Assembly (NCBI GenBank): GCA_004325065.1
Contig: PITI01000316.1
Location: forward strand, 1 to 14,640
DNA from: Hamiltosporidium magnivora
Taxonomy: Eukaryota > Microsporidia > Dubosqiidae
Direction: 5' to 3'
DNA: 14,640 bases
The notes beneath the pieces were generated by a model. It saw only the letters and a list, made by a program, of their open reading frames with translations. It was not told where the DNA came from and ran no database searches. This document shows, one piece after another, positions 1-10,411 of the stretch; position 1 is the first letter of the stretch, and the number at the start of each line of letters is the position of its first letter. The position numbers and the translations under genes are program-made.

Positions 1-735
1 AAATACATAGATTTTGAGGCATACGATGGAAATACATATGTTTTCTATTTGATAAAAAAACAATATGAAATATTTGATGCGATAGCGAGGCACGTTTTCC
101 TCAAAACTAAAATTTTTCCTGAATCTATATTTATGCTTGATTATATCAAAAATAGCCTTTGGTTTTGCAATAAGGATATTCATGTCGCTCTCGGTAAATA
201 TATTGGGCTTTGTAGAGTCATAACGGATTGTATACTTAGACTCGATCCACGGGTAATATGTATGTACATATTAAGGATAAGCGAACAAAAATCTATTGAT
301 TGGAATAGTATAAACTTTCGCCCATCAATTTCAGCTTTTTTAATAAATCTTTTTTCGGGATCAATTAATAATGGCGACAACAATCCTATTCGGGATTTCA
401 AGATAATTTATAAAGCCCTTATTTTGGGTTAAGTTGATTTTTTTAGACAGGAAGCTTTACAACAAGAATTTCAATCAGGTAAAAATGCTAGTTTTTTAAA
501 AATATTGGATTTTGAAATTAGAAAATTTTTAAAGAAGTTAGAAATTAAAAGGCTTCTATTTGGTTGTACTGCTGTAAAACATCTGGAGAATATCTGTGAA
601 GCCTTCTGTGTTCTATTCAATTATTATATAAAAATTGGATTAAATAATCAAGCATATTCCGAAAGGTATATGAAACGGTCTCTAGTCATCTGTGAAAAAA
701 AGATTATTTTCTTGAACATTAAACTCGACAGTTAG
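1..735 (+). pseudogene. 3' part of secreted-family gene, copy 1, interrupted by one stop
   Basis: Frame 1 is open from the first base of the window to a TAG at 733-735, except for one TAA at 430-432. The gene therefore starts outside the window, and about 244 codons of its C-terminal part are visible. The reading after the stop stays in the same frame and still matches copy 2 (5231-7159). Shared peptide blocks are IARHVFLKTKIF, QKSIDW, EAFCVLFN and GLNNQAYS. A 74-base stretch near 61-134 agrees with copy 2 near 6483-6556 at 62 positions by eye. At the stop, copy 2 has CAC (His), so the stop is a lesion in this copy rather than the family's end. No catalytic motif or membrane segment is visible, and the function is unknown. 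It could be a recent pseudogene, or a gene with a sequencing error or stop readthrough. Confidence 0.75.
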
Positions 736-1577
736 CGTTTTCGATATATAAGCTTAATGCATTGTTTTAAAGTTTCGATCTTTAAATTTTATAAGTTTCT
801 GCTTTAATAAATTATTAGTCCTTTAGATTCGATGATAATATTTTTTATCTTTGATTTGTTTGGTATTAGAACTATAATTTTAGCCTTTTATTTGTTTACC
901 TAGTTAACTATGTTTCGAATCAGAAAAATAACAGAACTTAATTTATATGTGTATATGATATAATCAGCTTTTATTATTATCTAATTGTGTAAATCTTTCC
1001 CTCTATCTGCATACATATAAACCGGATATTAAGTCTAGAATCATTTTTGCGATTATTATATATTTGGTGTTCAATTGTTAAAATACCTTCTAAAGGCATC
1101 ATCTATGGTAAAGGCTTTTCATCTCTGTTTTTTGTGACATTGTACATTTGATTCTTGAACCCATTTCAGCTTTAAGTACCATAGAAGTTATATTGTATTG
1201 ATTTTACCGGCGGTTATATTATCCGATTTTGTAGGTAACGAAAATGACAAAAGGTATGGGTTGGTTTGTCTAATATGAGATATTTATCTCTTGAAGCCTA
1301 AAAAAATAGGTACTTTAAATTTGTTTTTCTTTTTTCGTCTTTCAACTCTTTTCAAGTTCTTATATTTTTATTTTTCATATCTTCTGATTCTATGCGTTTA
1401 GTTTATTGTAAAAGTTATATTTCATTGTAAGGTTGGGCCACACAATAGACTACAAGAATTAGGCAAAGTATAATACTATAACACAGAAAAATATTATTGT
1501 ACTTTTAAACCATTGTGTATTTTCACGCAAAATTAGTTTTATGGGTATTCTAAAGAAATTTGGACATATATAAAGGC
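736..1577. other. Non-coding stretch downstream of copy 1
   Basis: No open frame of useful length and no recognisable RNA gene. The first 60-80 bases after the copy 1 stop still resemble the bases after the end of copy 2 (7150-7230), so the duplicated block probably reached slightly past the coding end. The rest has short mixed-frame readings with stops at random density, and I assign nothing to it. Confidence 0.4.
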
Positions 1578-1599
1578 CTATATTAAGAAAGCAGCATCT

Positions 1600-3180
1600 A
1601 TACACAAGTGACTTGCGGTTAAGTTATAAATTTCAAAGAAAACCTGAACTGAATAATCGCTAATCAATATATCGTAAATCTGAAATTTAAGTCCGCTTGA
1701 GGCTTTTCGAAAACTGCTTTTATTCCATATAGAATGTGTTTTGAACTTCAAGAATATAAATCCAGCGAAAATTTTTGCTGCATAATAATCCGAATATTTT
1801 TGATGCAAAATATACTGCTACTCATAAAAAAGGCAAAATACAAGAGTCTTTAGATGCGAAGTGTATATCTGAAAATATAGAAGGTTTTTTTTATAAAAAC
1901 CATACGTATTCAACTATATAACCTATACTAAGTAAACAAGGCATTATTTAGTCTTGCGTTAGATGTATATAAAATACTTTAAAGTTTTGAAAAATTATAG
2001 GCTTGAAACTAAAACGTTATGAAATTTATAGGGTTTTTGATGTCATGACTTCAAAAGATAAAACTGCGGTCGAAGTGCAAAATTTTTCTGATTTTATTTT
2101 ATTAAATGCGGTTACCTTGATGAGCTTTAAACAGAAAATGTATCAAATCAAGAAATAGAAATAAAGCAAGTCGCAAATAAATTAAAATTCAAAAACGATT
2201 TTGCGGTATAAATCTCATAATTGATAGAAAGTAGAATTCATGTAGAATAAGAAGGATGGGTTTTTGGTCGTAAGTTATACATGGTCAGGCTAGATATAGG
2301 ATATCTATCTTTTGAATTTTGTACCTTTATATACGGTTTATATTATATATAGCTTAAGACCATGTGCAATTTTGAAAAAAAACTAAAACTACCTGCATAT
2401 TCAGCTAGATTCTCAAATAAATTTTATTCAAACTAGATTATACATAATGATTTAGCTTTCTCATCGGATCAAATTCACACGGAACTGCTATTACAGAAAC
2501 AATTTATATCTGCAGATACCCGGAACTTAATTTCATAGGATAATAGAGAAAAATGCCAAAATATAATCTTCAAAGCTCAAATAAAAAAGTAATCACACTA
2601 TCTTCCGTCATACATAAATCTTAAAAGCTGTGCAAATATATTTCAATTATTTGTATAGAGATTTTGGTACAAAGACCACCACAAACTGGCGACTTTTGTC
2701 TTTAAAAAAAGAGAATTTTATTAAGAACGGCCAACATGTCATCCACCATGTTTCTTTGTTATAAACGAAATTCAGTGGTACTGCTTGGGCTGGTATAAAG
2801 CGAAGCCTTTGGGCTAACGGAAGAGTGAGATATGTACATTTCCGATGATTTTCAACTATGAAATGTCATTTTAATATAATATCGACTTTGGTCTAGTTTC
2901 CAATGGTTTAGCAGACTCACGAATCAAGTATGATATTTGAACAAGAATACGATAACGGATTTTTTAGGCGGGTATTAACAAATATACTTCGGGTACTTCT
3001 TGTATTTTTATGAGAATCTTTCTTAACCAACAAATTTTTAAACTATAGGATTGTTTAATTTTTGTTAGCTTCGATAATCAACTCTTTTTGAATATTTACC
3101 ATTTCTAAGTTATAAAAATGTTTCAGTTCTGGTAGCACCATATACCCTCTATGTGAATGATCTAGGCATTCTATTTTCAT
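1600..3180 (-). mobile_element. Possible Ty3/gypsy-type pol relic (RT then integrase), heavily decayed
   Basis: Read on the minus strand, motifs resembling a Metaviridae pol appear in the expected order with many stops and frame changes. Near 3030 is LVKKD, followed about 20 residues on by VNTRLKN, like the start of a reverse transcriptase core. Then come TKVD and HFIVENHRK (about 2890-2830), resembling the block around the first catalytic Asp. VDDML lies at 2746-2732, like the YxDD active site, in another frame. FEL-stop-RLYFGIFLYY (about 2582-2540) resembles the FLG-NYYR block. AHQGNR near 2120 resembles the integrase zinc-binding region, and LISDYSVQ near 1665 resembles the SDNG block about 155 codons further on. 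Order and spacing fit loosely, but each match is weak alone. No LTRs, gag or protease were recognised. Chance similarity in AT-rich DNA remains possible. Confidence 0.33.
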
Positions 3181-3399
3181 TGTACAAAAATTTTGAGTAT
3201 TCATTCAGTTCTTTGCTGCTTTGATGTCTAATATTTAATGCTATGTAAATTTATATTATCCCAATTAGTTGACTAATATCGATTTTTTGGTTATTAAATG
3301 CGAGGCAACATATATGTTTACTTCAAGCCTACTGGAATCGTTAAAACAAAAAAATATATACAGAAAACAATAACATAAACCCCTTATAAAGAAACCAAC

Positions 3400-3830
3400 T
3401 TCTGGTTAAAGAAATACACACTCGTACATAATGGTTTTCTCATTGTTAATATATTGTACATTGTTTTGATAAAATATTTTTTCTTGAAAAACATGAATTC
3501 CTTGAAAAGAGATTTGACAGACAAGTTAAGATTAAAGCTCCGATTTGATAAATGGACTTCACATACAAAATTATTTTGAGATATAATTTACTCATTTGAA
3601 ATAAAATCTGTTTATATCATGCTATTGTAAAAGAGTAAACATGATCGTATAAATTTGTATAAAAATATAATTTTACAAATGCTGGGAAAAAATGATAAAA
3701 AAGCCCGAATGCGTTTCATATTTGTTTGTGCAAAGTATTTTATTTATCATTCTTTCGATTCAATGAAATAAAATTTATATTTAAGGTCAGATTACATGCA
3801 GTCGGTCTAAAAATTACATTTGGCAAAAAA
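3400..3830 (+). mobile_element. hAT-family transposase relic
   Basis: Plus frame 1 from about 3379 has fewer stops than random DNA of this composition would. It reads like the core of a hAT transposase. FLIVN near 3440 resembles the PFxIVE block. NSLKRDLTD (3496-3522) resembles the SRxTLxRDL block. FDKWTS (3544-3561) matches the first catalytic block DxWTS, with its Asp retained. HDRINLYKNI (3640-3669) resembles the HTxxNI block. KKARMRFIFVCAK (3697-3735) sits where KxxxxxTDNAxN is expected, with the second Asp lost. KLHLAKK (3811-3831) sits where the CxxHxLNLA block is expected, 88 codons after WTS. In-frame stops at 3577, 3628, 3769 and 3808 show it is dead. Terminal inverted repeats and an 8-bp target duplication were not found. 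A PLSIWW reading at 4733-4750 in another frame could be the start of the C-terminal dimerisation region. Confidence 0.5.
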
Positions 3831-3831
3831 A

Positions 3832-4800
3832 ACGCCTATATTTGCCAATCTCAGATCTATGAGTTGGTTTATTTCGGAATGAAGTAATTTTTTGCTTTTA
3901 AATTTGTTTATATTTTTGTCTATGTACGAAGTAGATTCGTTTGCTTGCGCATTATTTATCTTTATGGTAATTTTAAAAAAATATAGTGAGAATAGGTCTT
4001 TCTAAACCTCTTCGTATGAAAATTACGATAAAAATCAGTTAGACATGCCTTTTTAAAGTATGTGAATTCTGTATTTGATGCAATCTGAATTTCGGATTCT
4101 AACTGATACTAGTTTAATACAGATTGTAGCATATTTTTAACCCAGATCGATGTATTTAATCTGTAATCACCATTTAACGCATTGGTAATCATTTTTAATT
4201 TTTTTTGTTTGAATTTAAATAATTTCAACAAAAAAATGAGCAGTAGTTCTTTCTGGCTTATAAACTAAGAATTAATCAAGCCATAATTGCGAATTCGGCT
4301 TTTTATATGTTCATACAGTGTTATTTATATAATTCTAATAAATATTTGCGGCTACTTATTTTCAAAATGTTAAAATCAACGGAGGAAAAATTCAGTATGT
4401 TGGCGGCCAAAATTTAAAAAATATTATTTATCGAGTTTCTACCGTCTGAGCAAGTTTAATGGAAAATTAGAATCAATGTCTATTCTAAGCATTATATTTA
4501 GAAGTTTCAATAATTAACATGTAAATCTTACCTGCCTACTTATTCCCTTCCTCATTTACCACGCGGTGTAGAAGATGAACAAATGGAAGTATTTATTTGC
4601 TTTTTTTAATATGTTATAACTCGGTATTGCGGGTGATTTGTTTATTGATTCAGGGTGGTTTGTATCCCACCAAGATGTCGGCAACGATTTTCACACACTC
4701 CTTGCCAAGCAGACAGTTTTTAATATGATTATCCGCTCTCAATTTGGTGGTTAATATGCATATGTAAAAGACAAACAAGAACATGTGAATAACATATTAT
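3832..4800. other. Decayed DNA downstream of the hAT core
   Basis: The frame of the hAT relic continues with few stops to about 4054 but without a motif I can name. A less AT-rich patch at about 4540-4760 reads on the plus strand as several short coding-like fragments in different frames, interrupted by stops. This is the distance at which the C-terminal part of a hAT transposase would lie. I cannot assign it firmly. Confidence 0.3.
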
Positions 4801-5230
4801 AAGAGGCATTAAAGGTCTAAAAGAGTAAATAATCCATTTATAGCTAAACTAATAAGTTTAAAGAAGATAAATCTACATATTAGTTTTTTTGTTTATTCTA
4901 AAATTGAGTTTGTTTCACAAGCTACAGTTATTTTTTTATATTATTTAGCATATATTCCTTACTATTAGATATATAATTGCATACAAAAAAAAATAGAATC
5001 TTTACTTGATAAAAAACGAAATTAATTTATAGTTATTATGATCTAAATAATTATATAGAATTTTTTATTTCCAATAAGATTTGTTTATTTGGGATAAAAT
5101 TATTTATTTGATGTTTTTGTTTGATTAGAAACCATATTTTAAAAATTATTATATTTTATCAAGCTATTCAAATTAAAAATTAAATTAAATAGTTAAACAT
5201 AAATAAAAAAAAGTTGCAATCTTCCTGTAT
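4801..5230. other. Very AT-rich non-coding stretch before copy 2
   Basis: Homopolymer-rich DNA, with 9 G or C in 60 bases at 5041-5100 by hand count. No open frame or motif is seen. It would have carried the promoter of the copy 2 gene, whose ATG is at 5231, but no distinct promoter element stands out. Confidence 0.4.
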
Positions 5231-7159
5231 ATGTTAAAATTTTGTCTATTTTGCATTTTTAGTACGATTCATTCCTCAGGTTCTGTACGCCAGTATAATG
5301 AGTTTCCCATAAAAATTGAAGACAATGTAACGAAGTAGCGCTTTAAGCTAGAAACAAGTGGACATGACCAAAGATACTCCAATAATGAATTTATTAAAGA
5401 TGAATTAATTAAGGAATGTTAGAAAGGCGCATCTTATAATGATTATGATTATGTTTGTGATATAAAATAGGAAACAATACTAGTGTTCTCTTCCTGTAAT
5501 GAACACATCGCTGAAAATGCAGATAATATTCATAAAATTGGAAGAGAAATCAATAAAGCGTTTTGAAAAAAATATAGCTATCGTCCTTATGAAAGGCATT
5601 ATTCGCAGAGAAGTTGTTCGAAGCATCGTGCTATAAGTCGTTCATCTGTTTCTTTAACACATTCTGATAACTATTATTTCGAAAGACAACCTGATTTAAA
5701 AATGAATTTATATGAAACCAATTATTGGAATCGTTTTTCTGATAAAAAAGATAATATTTTTATAAATAAAAAGGGCCTCTACGCATTTCTTGGAAACATC
5801 GGACAATGATCAGTTTATTCATTCCAATTACTTATGTTATTATCCTATGGAATATATGGAATCATCTTCTTGCAAAAAAACAAATCAAATGTCTAAATCA
5901 CAGCTTGAATCGACAAATGAAAGCCTGGAACCTAGATTTTGTTTACAACCAAAAGGATATTTAAAGAAGATGATAAGTACAAAAGGAAAATCATATGCTA
6001 TTCTTAATGAATCATCGTAAAATATATTATTTTCGGACATACAAACCTTTATATCGGGTGATTTCTATATCGATGCAAATCATATACAAGAGGATCTTAG
6101 TCCGTTTCTTGAGCTAATAGATTCAATCGCCAAAAAAGAAGAAGAGTTTTTGAATAAGCACGAAAATAGTAACGTGATAAGCTCTATAAGTGTAAATATG
6201 TTAGAATGCATAAAAATATTAATTTTTGCAATGATGACTCACCTATTTTTACATTTTACACAGGTCTAACACATTTTAAATACTTTATACGAAATATAAC
6301 TACCTATGATATTAATTTGGTAAAACTCGTTCTTATTGATTTTACTATTTAAATATCTACAGTTTCTTAGTAATTCCAATAAAAAATAATCACAGCAATA
6401 CATCTGTAAAAAATTTTTGCCCAAAATACAAAGGCTTAAATGCATACTAGGAGATGAATATTTTTTTTATTTTGTAATCAAGCAATATGAATCATTTGAT
6501 ACTATAGCGAGGCATGTATTTCTTAAAACAAAAATTTTTCATGAGTCTATATTCATACCTCATTATATGAAAAATATCCTTCGATTTTGAAATAAAGATA
6601 TTCATATTTCTCTTAATAAGCATATCGGGTTTAGTAGGGTCATAGCAGATTGTATATTGAGGATGAATCCAGATATAATAAGATTATTTGTTTCCAGAAT
6701 AAGAGGACAAAAGTCTATCGATTGGATTGGAAAGAATTTTCTATCGTCGATTTCAGTGTTTCCCAAAATTATTCTTTCAATTTCATTTACAAATGATAAA
6801 AATGTTACTAGAGATTTCAAGATATTTTTTAAAGCAATTATTTTGGGACACATTGATTTTTTTAAGTGTGAAGCTTTGCAATTGGAATTTATATATAACA
6901 AAAATCATACGCTTTTAGAAGGATTTAATTTAAAATTAAGAAATTGACGAAATTTGCCATGTAAAAGCTTATATTTAAGTGTGATATTTTACAAAATCTG
7001 GAGAATGTTTACGAAGCATTCTGTGTTCTGTTTAATCATTATGTTAAGATAGGATTAAACAATCAAGCATATTCGAGAATCTATATCAACAAGTTATTGG
7101 CTATATGTGAAAGCAAAATTGTTTTTTTGAACTTTAAATTTGACAATTGGCTTTTTTAA
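5231..7159 (+). pseudogene. Secreted-family gene, copy 2, near full length but broken
   Basis: ATG at 5231 opens with a signal-peptide-like segment (MLKFCLFCIFSTIHSS) in frame 2. Frame 2 is broken by stops at 5336, 5420, 5468 and 5564. The reading moves to frame 0 near 5770-5800 (5790-6017 open), with stops at 6018, 6267, 6297, 6321, 6588 and 6948. It returns to frame 2 near 6950-6980 for the C-terminal block (KLIFKC to a TAA at 7157). From about 6450 the reading parallels copy 1 to its end. The intact length would be about 640 codons, close to the 673-codon gene at 8390-10411. It shares with that gene the signal peptide, a WNxFxD block (about 5735-5755), and the C-terminal RIYINKLLAICE block. 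Function unknown. It has decayed much longer than copy 1. Confidence 0.75.
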
Positions 7160-8383
7160 GATGTTCTAGCTTGATTTTTGATTTTTTCCTTAAAATGTTT
7201 TATTATCTGATAAACTTCTTATGTGAAAAGTCCATCAAAATATTTTTTGGTTTTTTTAATTATTATTAAATTTTCTTTTACTATTTTTCTAGGTTAGCGT
7301 TACAAAAATTTGGATCTAAGGCAATAACTTAACGTCATCTATACATGTGTATGATAATATCTAGATTTCTTTTCAATTTTAACACTTTGAAACCTCTATA
7401 TTTTCTTCGATATAAATTTTGATATAGTTTCTGCGACATAATAGTATAAAATTGATGTAAATTAGACATGTGTTTTTACTTTACCGTAATGTCATTTTGT
7501 AGGTTGTAAACTCTTCATGAAGGTTTATGAGGCAAATTAGTCAAAATCTACTCAAATCTATTCATACAATAAATTTTGCTGCTCTAAAAAATTAAGGAAT
7601 TCTCATAAATAAAATAACCTTTCATTTTGATTCATTTTTACTTTTCAATTAGTAAAAATTCTTTTACAAACAAATTGTCAATCAAAATATTATTGTACTC
7701 TATTGGATCCAAGACATTTTATTTTTTATTTGTCTGGTGAATATATTGTTTCTTCGAAAACTCATAGATTTTCTATGTCCAAGGTTTAGAAGGAAAATTA
7801 GTGACAAAAATAACATTTTCTAGAATCCAGATGTATAGGCTATATACTCTTATATCCATGTTATATTTCATCTGATTATATATAATATATAAGAGTAAAA
7901 GTGAGTTTCTTACCCAGGATTTTAGTTATTCGTCGATTCTCTAAAATATTTATGTGATAAGTTTAAGAATTCCAAATTACAAACAAAGAAAATATTTAAA
8001 AAATTTAATTGCTTCAAATCAATTAAAAACCAAGAAATTCTTTAATCCAGGAGTTAGTAAGTCAAATAATCATAAAATGATTCCACTTTCGTGAATAAAT
8101 GTTAACGGCAATTCCAGATTAAAAAATAAGTGAAATTTTTGAATATTATATTCAGAAAGTAGAGAAACTAGACTTACTGAAAGGCTTTAGATATATATCA
8201 TTAGATTTTGCCAAAAATATAAATATATCAACGAAAAAAATTTTTAAATTTTGGTTCATAAATTAACTTTAAAACTTTTATTGAATGATTTTATACTGAA
8301 TCCCACTCAAATAAAAATCAAAAAAGTTAATATTTAAAATTAGAGATATTCAAATTTATAAAAATAATAAGCAATAAAAATCA
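7160..8383. other. Convergent intergenic stretch
   Basis: Lies between the tail of copy 2 (plus) and the tail of the 673-codon gene (minus). It is AT-rich with many short stops. The only coding-like patch is 8123-8263 on the plus strand: 47 open codons without a usable ATG, ending in KFWFIN. It is short enough to be chance, so I do not call a gene. No RNA gene recognised. Confidence 0.4.
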
Positions 8384-8389
8384 TTTATT
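8384..8389 (-). terminator. Candidate poly(A) signal directly after a stop codon
   Basis: On the minus strand AATAAA follows immediately after the TAA (8392-8390) of the 673-codon gene. This would fit the very short 3' UTRs known in microsporidia. In DNA this AT-rich the hexamer is also common by chance. Confidence 0.3.
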
Positions 8390-10411
8390 TTAATTGATTG
8401 TATTTAATTTGATAAAATCGTCCATAAAATTCATCAAATTATTAAATATTTTAGAATATTTTTGTGATAATTCATAATTCTTAAAAATACTCATTGATCT
8501 GCTTAAAATCAAAACATTCATTTTTCTTTTATTAAATAATTTTATAGCTGTCATTTTGGTTTGTATTTGTTCATTTATAGGTTCGGGCATGATATGGTTC
8601 ATCAAAATATTATTTTCCAAATCCTTTGAATTTTGGTTTTTCGAAGAGTTATAAAAATTCGACCTCCTTTTCTTACTATAAAGTCTTATTTCACAGTGTA
8701 TTTTAAGAAGTTTAAGGAATATTCGTTTGTTTTGCAGATTAAAATCAAGAAGAATATCATAGAGTAAATTTTCAATTCTCATAAAATATTCGATATATAA
8801 ATTTAAACTTAAATTTCTCTTCTTTTCCATATTTTTGAATTCATGTCGGTATTTTGTAAAAAGTATTTCTGGATTAAAAGAAAAATATTTAAAATAAACT
8901 TTGTTGAACATTTTATAATCCCCTCTATGAATAATCAGTTGTATAAAATATTTTTTTGTCTTTTCATTTCTCATCTTTGGAATATTATATTTTAAGCCAT
9001 ATAAACCTAGTAATATATAAATGTCTGTGTTACACGTTATTTGTATTTTAACATTTTTCTTAAATTTTCCAGTTATTTTATCGAATTTTTCTATTAAAAA
9101 TGCCAACACTGCCTTAAATATTGTTGATGGCAATTCTTTGTTCATTTTTGTGAAATGATTTTTAAAATTCAAATATCTGTTCAAAATATTTTCAGTAAAG
9201 AGTATTTTTATTATTAAAAATATATTTTTGTAAAAAATATTTGTTTCTTGATTTTCTATAAAATAATCACAAATTTCTATTATTTCACTCGTAATTAAAC
9301 TATTATAGAATATTTTATCTATCCAAACAATTTCATCTAAATAACTATTTTTAAAATGAATATCTACAATACTGTAAATTATAATATCTTGTTTTTTTAC
9401 ACCAAATGTACTATTTTCTAAATGCATTGCATCTTTAATATTTCCTATACACGATCTTTTGTTTTTGATATATTTTGTCAGAAAATTTTTTGGTACGATT
9501 TCCCAACATTTGTTATTTGTTTGAAAGATACATCCTAAATAGAGATTTAGGAATAATGATATTTCTCTAGAGGTATGCCATATTATATTACTTGTCATTC
9601 TGCTGGCAGGCTGTATATTTTTTTGTACTAATGAATTGACATATTTTATGATATTTTCTCTTCCATTTTTTGTAATGTATTGTTTTATTTCTTCATATAG
9701 TGTTTTGAAATCCCAGAAATAATTCCAAATATGGAATTTTTTTAGTTTTTCGATTTTCCTATTCTTTTCATATGTATTGAAGTATAAATCTAAATATTTT
9801 ACATAATATTTCGAAGTTATTTTTTTATCCAAGACTACCTCTATTTTATCATCAGAATAAACAATTTTTCTATTTTTATAATCTAATTCTTTATAACTGA
9901 CTACTCTTCTTGAAATATCTTCTGTTAAAATGTATAAATATTGTTGGTTGTAAATATCATAAGATTTAAAGTTAAAATAAAGCAGTTTTTCTGAATTAAA
10001 ATTACGAATATATTTGATTTTGCTTTGTAAATTTTCTGTATTTTTAATAAATAAAATATATTGAATTATATTTTTCAAATACGCAGATCTTTCTGGATTC
10101 TTAATGTAAAATTTTAAATTTTCATCTCGTTCTTGAATAATAATTTGTCTCTCGTCAATTTTCACATTGGTTTTCATTAAATCTATATAAATACACTCCC
10201 TTGCCTGGCATTTAAATGATCCACGAACTAAAACCAGATTGGGTGTTGGAAATGGTGATAAGTAACCTTTATAAAGCTTCTTACTTAAATACAATATTCC
10301 TTTTCCTGCCTTTTCTATCTCTAAAATTAAATATTCCATTTTCCTGTCCATATCTTCGTATTGTTTACAACTTTTAAAATAAAAAATAAAAAAAATACAC
10401 AAAAGTTTCAA
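8390..10411 (-). CDS. Large secreted protein of unknown function, intact member of the local family
   Basis: This 673-codon frame is uninterrupted on the minus strand, which in this AT-rich DNA cannot be chance. It starts with a classic signal peptide (KLLCIFFIFYFKS, residues 2-14), so the product is probably secreted or enters the secretory pathway. The rest is basic, rich in Lys, Ile, Asn, Phe and Tyr, with no domain I recognise. Several hydrophobic helical stretches occur at about 283-296, 392-407 and 430-442. Residues 339-372 (KKQ, then NSL 31 residues later) align with copy 1 codons 19-53. WNYFWD (229-234) matches the WNxF block of copy 2. RIFLKLLKIHCE (563-574) matches its C-terminal block, leaving an extra C-terminal tail of about 100 residues. 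No ATG precedes the signal peptide: the first codon is TTG at 10411, with an in-frame TAA 15 bases upstream of it. The first ATG, at 10351, would remove the signal peptide. Real coding is very likely, the start is uncertain and the function unknown. Confidence 0.85.
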   Translation of the reverse strand: MKLLCIFFIFYFKSCKQYEDMDRKMEYLILEIEKAGKGILYLSKKLYKGYLSPFPTPNLVLVRGSFKCQARECIYIDLMKTNVKIDERQIIIQERDENLKFYIKNPERSAYLKNIIQYILFIKNTENLQSKIKYIRNFNSEKLLYFNFKSYDIYNQQYLYILTEDISRRVVSYKELDYKNRKIVYSDDKIEVVLDKKITSKYYVKYLDLYFNTYEKNRKIEKLKKFHIWNYFWDFKTLYEEIKQYITKNGRENIIKYVNSLVQKNIQPASRMTSNIIWHTSREISLFLNLYLGCIFQTNNKCWEIVPKNFLTKYIKNKRSCIGNIKDAMHLENSTFGVKKQDIIIYSIVDIHFKNSYLDEIVWIDKIFYNSLITSEIIEICDYFIENQETNIFYKNIFLIIKILFTENILNRYLNFKNHFTKMNKELPSTIFKAVLAFLIEKFDKITGKFKKNVKIQITCNTDIYILLGLYGLKYNIPKMRNEKTKKYFIQLIIHRGDYKMFNKVYFKYFSFNPEILFTKYRHEFKNMEKKRNLSLNLYIEYFMRIENLLYDILLDFNLQNKRIFLKLLKIHCEIRLYSKKRRSNFYNSSKNQNSKDLENNILMNHIMPEPINEQIQTKMTAIKLFNKRKMNVLILSRSMSIFKNYELSQKYSKIFNNLMNFMDDFIKLNTIN

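Noticed and set aside
905..930. TTTCGAATC resembling a tRNA T-loop
   Set aside because: The flanking bases do not form a T-arm stem, and no acceptor, D or anticodon arm can be drawn around it.
1578..1808. Minus-strand 76-codon open frame taken as a gene
   Set aside because: It starts at TTG, has no conserved protein character over its length and fits better as a fragment of a decayed element. It is mentioned only as weak support for the integrase-like block.
4375..4820. Plus-strand RNase H/integrase-like readings (TEEKFSMLAAKI; HVNNIL)
   Set aside because: The match is short, interrupted by stops and needs missing blocks. The region more plausibly belongs to the tail of the hAT relic.
6602..6901. 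99-codon minus-strand frame
   Set aside because: It is antisense to the conserved block of copy 2. The same antisense frame occurs over copy 1 (180-401) because the two copies are homologous, not because it is a gene.
8099..8266. Homeodomain-like ending (FAKNINISTKKIFKFWFIN) in a 47-codon open patch
   Set aside because: It resembles the helix 2-turn-helix 3 of homeodomains, but there is one residue too many before WF. The conserved Arg after WFxN is replaced by a stop, there is no usable ATG, and such a short open patch is expected by chance in this window.
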